From assembly GCA_002410325.1 (NCBI GenBank), contig DHRK01000047.1, positions 20,171-84,170 on the forward strand: a stretch of DNA of 64,000 bases. Reading direction: 5' to 3'. The position numbers were made by a program, and so were the translations under genes. This stretch comes from Syntrophomonas sp. UBA5314 (GTDB lineage Bacteria; Bacillota; Syntrophomonadia; Syntrophomonadales; Syntrophomonadaceae). Under the pieces are notes generated by a model, which was given only the letters and a program-made list of their open reading frames with translations, was not told the DNA's origin and searched no databases. Numbering within the stretch: the first letter of the stretch is position 1; each line of letters begins with the position of its first letter. This document shows positions 60,323 to 64,000 of this stretch, one piece after another.

Positions 60323-61651
60323 ATGCGCCTGCTCATTAAAAACGGTCTGGTAGTAACCATGAATGAAGCCCGGGAGATTATAAAGACCGACATCCTGATC
60401 GAAGAGGATCGCATACTTGCACTTGGTGATGATTTAAAAGAGACTCGGATTGATCAAAGCATTAACGCCGATGGTATGCTGGTTATCCCCGGTTTGATCC
60501 AGAGCCACATCCATCTCTGCCAGGTGCTGTTTCGCGGCCTGGCTGACGATCTGGAGCTGCTCGACTGGCTGAAGCAGCGGATCTGGCCCCTGGAGGCGGC
60601 CCATGACCAGGATACCCTCTACTACTCGGCCCTTTTGGGTTGCGCCGAACTGATCCGAGGCGGGACTACAGCAATTATCGATATGGGCACCGTGCAGCAC
60701 AGCGATTCGCTGTTTCAGGCTGTAAAAAAAGCGGGGTTAAGATATCTGGGCGGCAAGTGCCTTATGGACCAGAGCGCCGATCTGCCGCCCGGACTCTCCG
60801 ATAATACCGATAAGGCCATTAACGAAAGCCTCGATCTGGTCAAACGCTGGGACGGAGCCGAGCAGGGGCGGCTGCGCTATGCCCTGTGCCCTCGCTTCGC
60901 CGTTTCCTGCAGCGCCGTTCTCCTGGACCAGGTCCGGGATATATCAGAAACACTTAATCTGCCGGTCCACACCCATGCATCCGAAAACAAGGGGGAAGTC
61001 GAGCTGGTGCGGAGTTTAACCGGACTACCCAATATCACTTATTTCAATGAAAAGGGGCTCTGCAATGAACGCCTCATAGTAGCCCACTGCATTCATTTAA
61101 GCGGTGAAGAGATCAACCTGCTGGCCGAAAGCGGAAGCCACATAGCGCACTGCCCGTCAGCCAATCTCAAATTGGCATCCGGCTTCGCGCCCATTCCTCG
61201 CCTTCTGGAGCGGGGCGCCGACGTATCTCTGGGCGCGGATGGAGCCCCCTGCAACAACCAGCTCAGCGCCTTTATGGAAATGCGGCTGGCTGCGCTGATC
61301 CATAAACCAGCCTATGGACCCCGGGCCATGCCGGCCGGACAGGTTTTTGAGATGGCCACTCGGGGCGGAGCCCGGGCCATGGGGCTGGAAACGGAAACGG
61401 GCAGCCTGGAGCCGGGCAAAAAAGCCGACCTGGCCCTTGTCAAACTGGAGGCCTGGCACCACTATCCGCTCGATGCCGCTTCGGCCTACGGCCACCTGGT
61501 CTATCAGGCTTCAGCCTCCGACGTATTTGCCACGATTGTGGATGGCAGGATTCTGATGATGGACAACCGCCTCCTTACCCTGGACGCCGATGAACTGCGC
61601 CGGGGTATAGGCCGCTCCCTGCAAACCGTGCGCCAGCGCACCGGAATTTAA
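60323..61651 (+). CDS. Amidohydrolase of the 5'-deoxyadenosine/SAH/MTA deaminase type
   Basis: 442 residues from the ATG at 60323 (AAGGAGGGAG upstream). Metal and substrate residues: HIHLCQVLFRGLADDLELLDWL, HTHASENKGE, IVAHCIHL, SLGADGAPCNNQLSAFMEMR. This is the AtzA/MtaD branch. The motif set suits deamination of 5'-deoxyadenosine, S-adenosylhomocysteine or methylthioadenosine, useful where radical SAM enzymes are many. Overlaps comEC convergently by 4 nt. Confidence 0.88.
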   Translation: MRLLIKNGLVVTMNEAREIIKTDILIEEDRILALGDDLKETRIDQSINADGMLVIPGLIQSHIHLCQVLFRGLADDLELLDWLKQRIWPLEAAHDQDTLYYSALLGCAELIRGGTTAIIDMGTVQHSDSLFQAVKKAGLRYLGGKCLMDQSADLPPGLSDNTDKAINESLDLVKRWDGAEQGRLRYALCPRFAVSCSAVLLDQVRDISETLNLPVHTHASENKGEVELVRSLTGLPNITYFNEKGLCNERLIVAHCIHLSGEEINLLAESGSHIAHCPSANLKLASGFAPIPRLLERGADVSLGADGAPCNNQLSAFMEMRLAALIHKPAYGPRAMPAGQVFEMATRGGARAMGLETETGSLEPGKKADLALVKLEAWHHYPLDAASAYGHLVYQASASDVFATIVDGRILMMDNRLLTLDADELRRGIGRSLQTVRQRTGI

Positions 61652-63936
61652 TATCCTCCTTCCAGCAAGGTTTCCCGGGGGCCGAGCCAAACCGCAAAAC
61701 CGCGGCCTTCGCTGCGAAAGGTCACCGCGCCCACCAGGTCAGTGCGCAGGGTCTCAATGGCTTCATCCTGCATTGCTTCAAGTACAAGCGGACTGGGGTG
61801 GCCGAAAATATTACGCTTTCCTGCCGATATCACTCCATAACGCGGACGGGTTTTGCTATAAAGGGGCGGATAGAGCGAGTATTTGCTTCCATGGTGAGGC
61901 AGCTTAAGTACCGTTGCGGGCCTCAGCTTCCCCTCTCTATCCAACCCGCGCAACACTTCTTCATCCACGTCGCCAGTCAGTAAAACCGAAAAATCGCCCA
62001 TCTTACATACCAGGACCAGGGAATGGTTGTTGTACTCCTTATCAGCCGCCTCCTTTCCGGAGTACAAGACCTCCAGCGACCAGGCCCCTTCCTGTAGAAC
62101 CTGCCCCCTGGCAAGCCCCTTCCAGGCTGCACCGCGGCTGTTCATTTCATTGCGCCAGGCCTTATACACATCCGCTCCGGCCAGATTGGCCGGTACGCAT
62201 ACGGTTTCCACCGCGATTTCTCTCACCACCTTTTGCAGCCCGACCAGGTGGTCGGCATCGGGATGGGTGTTCACGGCCCAGTATAGCTGCCTGATGCCGC
62301 GATGGCGCAGGTAGGGAATTACCTTGCGCCCTCCCACGTCACTGAAAGCACTTCCGCCCCCGTCGATCATAATAAACTTGCCCCGGGGGGTCTTCAACAA
62401 GATACAGTCGCCCTGCCCCACATCCAGGAATACCACTTCCATTTGCCCCCGGTTAAAAAAAGAGGCGGGCAGACAGATAACAATGAGAAACACCCCCACA
62501 CAGATCAAGCCGGCTCCCATCCTTTTGCTTCCCCGCTCCCTGGTCAAAAGGTAAAGCCCGGTGTAAAAGATGCCAATAGCGGCCGGCCCCGGAGCCGCCA
62601 CCCAGAGGTAGGCACCGGGCAATTGGAGTATCAGATGATTCCCCCATCTGATAATGTCAATAAGCACTTCAGCCAGCTGCAGCATAAGCGCTCCCAGTGG
62701 AGCCATAAGTACGCCCAGCAGGAGAAAAAGGAATCCGATCATGACCACCAGTTCGGCCAGGTAGGAGAGAAACAGGTTGGCAATAAGCGAAACCGGAGAC
62801 AGAATGTTGAAATAATAGGCAATAAGCGGCAGGACAGCTGCCTGGGCGGCCAGCGGGATAAGCAGCCAGTCCATCCAGCGCCCCTTATCGGGCAGAGCCT
62901 TTCGCCAGCGGGGATAAAGGTAGACCAGGCCCCAGGCCGCCAGGAAAGACAGCTGAAAGGATATCTGAAACAGGGCGGTGGGCTGATGCAGCAAAATGAT
63001 AAGGCCTGACCATCCCAGGCTGTTTAACAGATCATTTTCCCTCCCGGCGTACAGGGCGGTAAGGGCCAAAGCCGCCATAATCACCGACCGGGCCACTGGC
63101 GACGGCCAGTCCACCAAGGTCGCATAGAGCACCAGGATGGCGAGGCTGCCCACCAGCACTCCCCGCTTTGAGAAACCCAGGCGTTTGAATAAAAGACTGC
63201 ACAGCAAAGCCAAAAATCCGACATGCATGCCGGAAACCGAGAAGACATGAACAATGCCAGTCTTCTGGTATTCCTGGTATTCATCCGGATCGATTCCGCT
63301 GACGTCGCCTAAAAGCATCCCGCAAAAAATGCCGGCTGCATCGGCCGGCAAAACATTTTTGATCAGGGCTGTACTGCGGGCCCGGTAGCCTTCCAGAAAG
63401 CCCGGCCAGTCATCCCCGCTTCCTGTTGTTTTCAGGTCTTCCGGTTCTTTTACGATCAATAGGTAGTAAATCTGCTCATATTCAAGATAGGCGGCATAAT
63501 CAAATTCACCCGGATTGCCCGGCCGATCAGGCCGCCTCATCTCACCCTGCATCAGCACCCGCTGGTATTTTCGCAAATCGGCGTTGAAATAACAAAAAAC
63601 CTGCAGACGCTTTTGATAGGGTCCGGGCTCATCAGTCTCAAGAACAAAACTGCAGCGTCCGTCGGCCAGGCGCGGCCGGCTCACAATGGTTCCCGACACC
63701 TGGGCGCTGCCGGTTACATCATCCACCGGCGGGCGCAAAACCACCAGTTCCGTGTAAGCATAACCCGCCGCCAAAACCATAAGGCAGCTCAAAGCTGCCC
63801 AGGCCTGCTCCTTTTTGAATAGCGCCCCTAACAACAGCAGCAAGGCCAGGGCAGCCGTCCAACCCCAAAAGCGATGATAGCTCAAGGCTATAGCCAGCGC
63901 GAATACTATAAAGGTGCGAAACCAGGCCTGGTTCAT
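61648..63936 (-). CDS. comEC: DNA internalisation protein ComEC/Rec2
   Basis: 762 residues. N-terminal membrane anchor and DUF4131 region, a Competence domain with about seven helices (FCGMLLGDVSGI, VFSVSGMHVGFLALLCSLLFKRLG), and a C-terminal metallo-beta-lactamase-like nuclease domain (FLDVGQGDCILLKTP, VNTHPDADHLVGL). Moves single-stranded DNA into the cell during transformation. Full length, so competence could be functional. comEA, its usual partner, would lie beyond the window edge if present. Confidence 0.95.
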   Translation of the reverse strand: MNQAWFRTFIVFALAIALSYHRFWGWTAALALLLLLGALFKKEQAWAALSCLMVLAAGYAYTELVVLRPPVDDVTGSAQVSGTIVSRPRLADGRCSFVLETDEPGPYQKRLQVFCYFNADLRKYQRVLMQGEMRRPDRPGNPGEFDYAAYLEYEQIYYLLIVKEPEDLKTTGSGDDWPGFLEGYRARSTALIKNVLPADAAGIFCGMLLGDVSGIDPDEYQEYQKTGIVHVFSVSGMHVGFLALLCSLLFKRLGFSKRGVLVGSLAILVLYATLVDWPSPVARSVIMAALALTALYAGRENDLLNSLGWSGLIILLHQPTALFQISFQLSFLAAWGLVYLYPRWRKALPDKGRWMDWLLIPLAAQAAVLPLIAYYFNILSPVSLIANLFLSYLAELVVMIGFLFLLLGVLMAPLGALMLQLAEVLIDIIRWGNHLILQLPGAYLWVAAPGPAAIGIFYTGLYLLTRERGSKRMGAGLICVGVFLIVICLPASFFNRGQMEVVFLDVGQGDCILLKTPRGKFIMIDGGGSAFSDVGGRKVIPYLRHRGIRQLYWAVNTHPDADHLVGLQKVVREIAVETVCVPANLAGADVYKAWRNEMNSRGAAWKGLARGQVLQEGAWSLEVLYSGKEAADKEYNNHSLVLVCKMGDFSVLLTGDVDEEVLRGLDREGKLRPATVLKLPHHGSKYSLYPPLYSKTRPRYGVISAGKRNIFGHPSPLVLEAMQDEAIETLRTDLVGAVTFRSEGRGFAVWLGPRETLLEGGY

Positions 63937-64000
63937 GCTTATTTCCCCGTATGCCCCACCTGAGGACGGGCTTCTTCATTAGTACAACGTTCCGTATATT

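Noticed and set aside
63939..64000. Possible 3' end of another minus-strand gene just upstream of comEC (frame ending ...GHTGK, TAA at 63939-63941)
   Set aside because: Only about 20 codons are inside the window and no family can be recognised.

Overview
The window reads as a chromosomal segment of a spore-forming Clostridia-class Firmicute, possibly a Syntrophomonas-like or related lineage. Evidence: SpoIIP, YqfC and YqfD sporulation genes; a glyQS T-box leader; a perfect CIRCE element ahead of hrcA; GTG/TTG starts behind strong AGGAGG sites; and gene order close to the Bacillus/Clostridium comEC-holA-rpsT-spoIIP-lepA-hemW-hrcA-grpE-dnaK-dnaJ-prmA-rsmE-mtaB-rpsU-yqeY-yqfC-yqfD-phoH-pgpH-ybeY-dgkA-cdd-era-recO-glyQS-ccpN-yqfL-dnaG-sigA chromosome block. 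Species assignment is inference; no rRNA is present.

Layout. 1-1060: the 3' end of a Mug/TDG-type glycosylase, then four minus-strand tRNAs (Asn, CAT-anticodon, Glu, Val) with two promoters and two terminators. 1081-5108: rpoD, dnaG and dgt. 5188-10108: a flavoprotein, then ppdK, its regulatory kinase/phosphorylase and a CcpN-like repressor. 10193-13545: glyS, glyQ, T-box and promoter.

13.6-29.8 kb is an accessory block lying between glyQ and recO, which are close neighbours in Bacillus. It holds a GreA-like factor with an attenuator-like leader; a structured repeat element; a four-gene ECF sigma/anti-sigma/membrane operon; two MacB/HlyD-type export systems flanking a TetR regulator; a small AT-rich islet with an Xre regulator, a secreted bacteriocin-like protein and a 55-residue two-helix membrane peptide; and an orphan CD-NTase-like protein whose DxD catalytic motif reads NxN.

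29.8-54.2 kb is the conserved housekeeping block (recO to spoIIP), almost all on the minus strand. It is interrupted by a 158-bp CTAG-flanked miniature element between yqfD and phoH. It also carries an intact C-terminal fragment of an archaeal-type (group III) chaperonin exactly between hrcA and grpE, where thermophilic Clostridia carry the full gene. 54.4-64 kb: rpsT (plus strand), a perfect 27-bp hairpin repeat, holA, a COG2509 FAD enzyme, a hotdog thioesterase, a metallo-hydrolase, a MATE exporter, an amidohydrolase and comEC.

Functional themes: chromosome replication and transcription (dnaG, holA, rpoD, dgt); ribosome and tRNA biogenesis (era, ybeY, prmA, rsmE, mtaB, lepA, rpsU, rpsT, glyQS); protein folding (hrcA regulon); pyruvate/PEP control (ppdK module); sporulation; competence; and export or stress functions in the accessory block.
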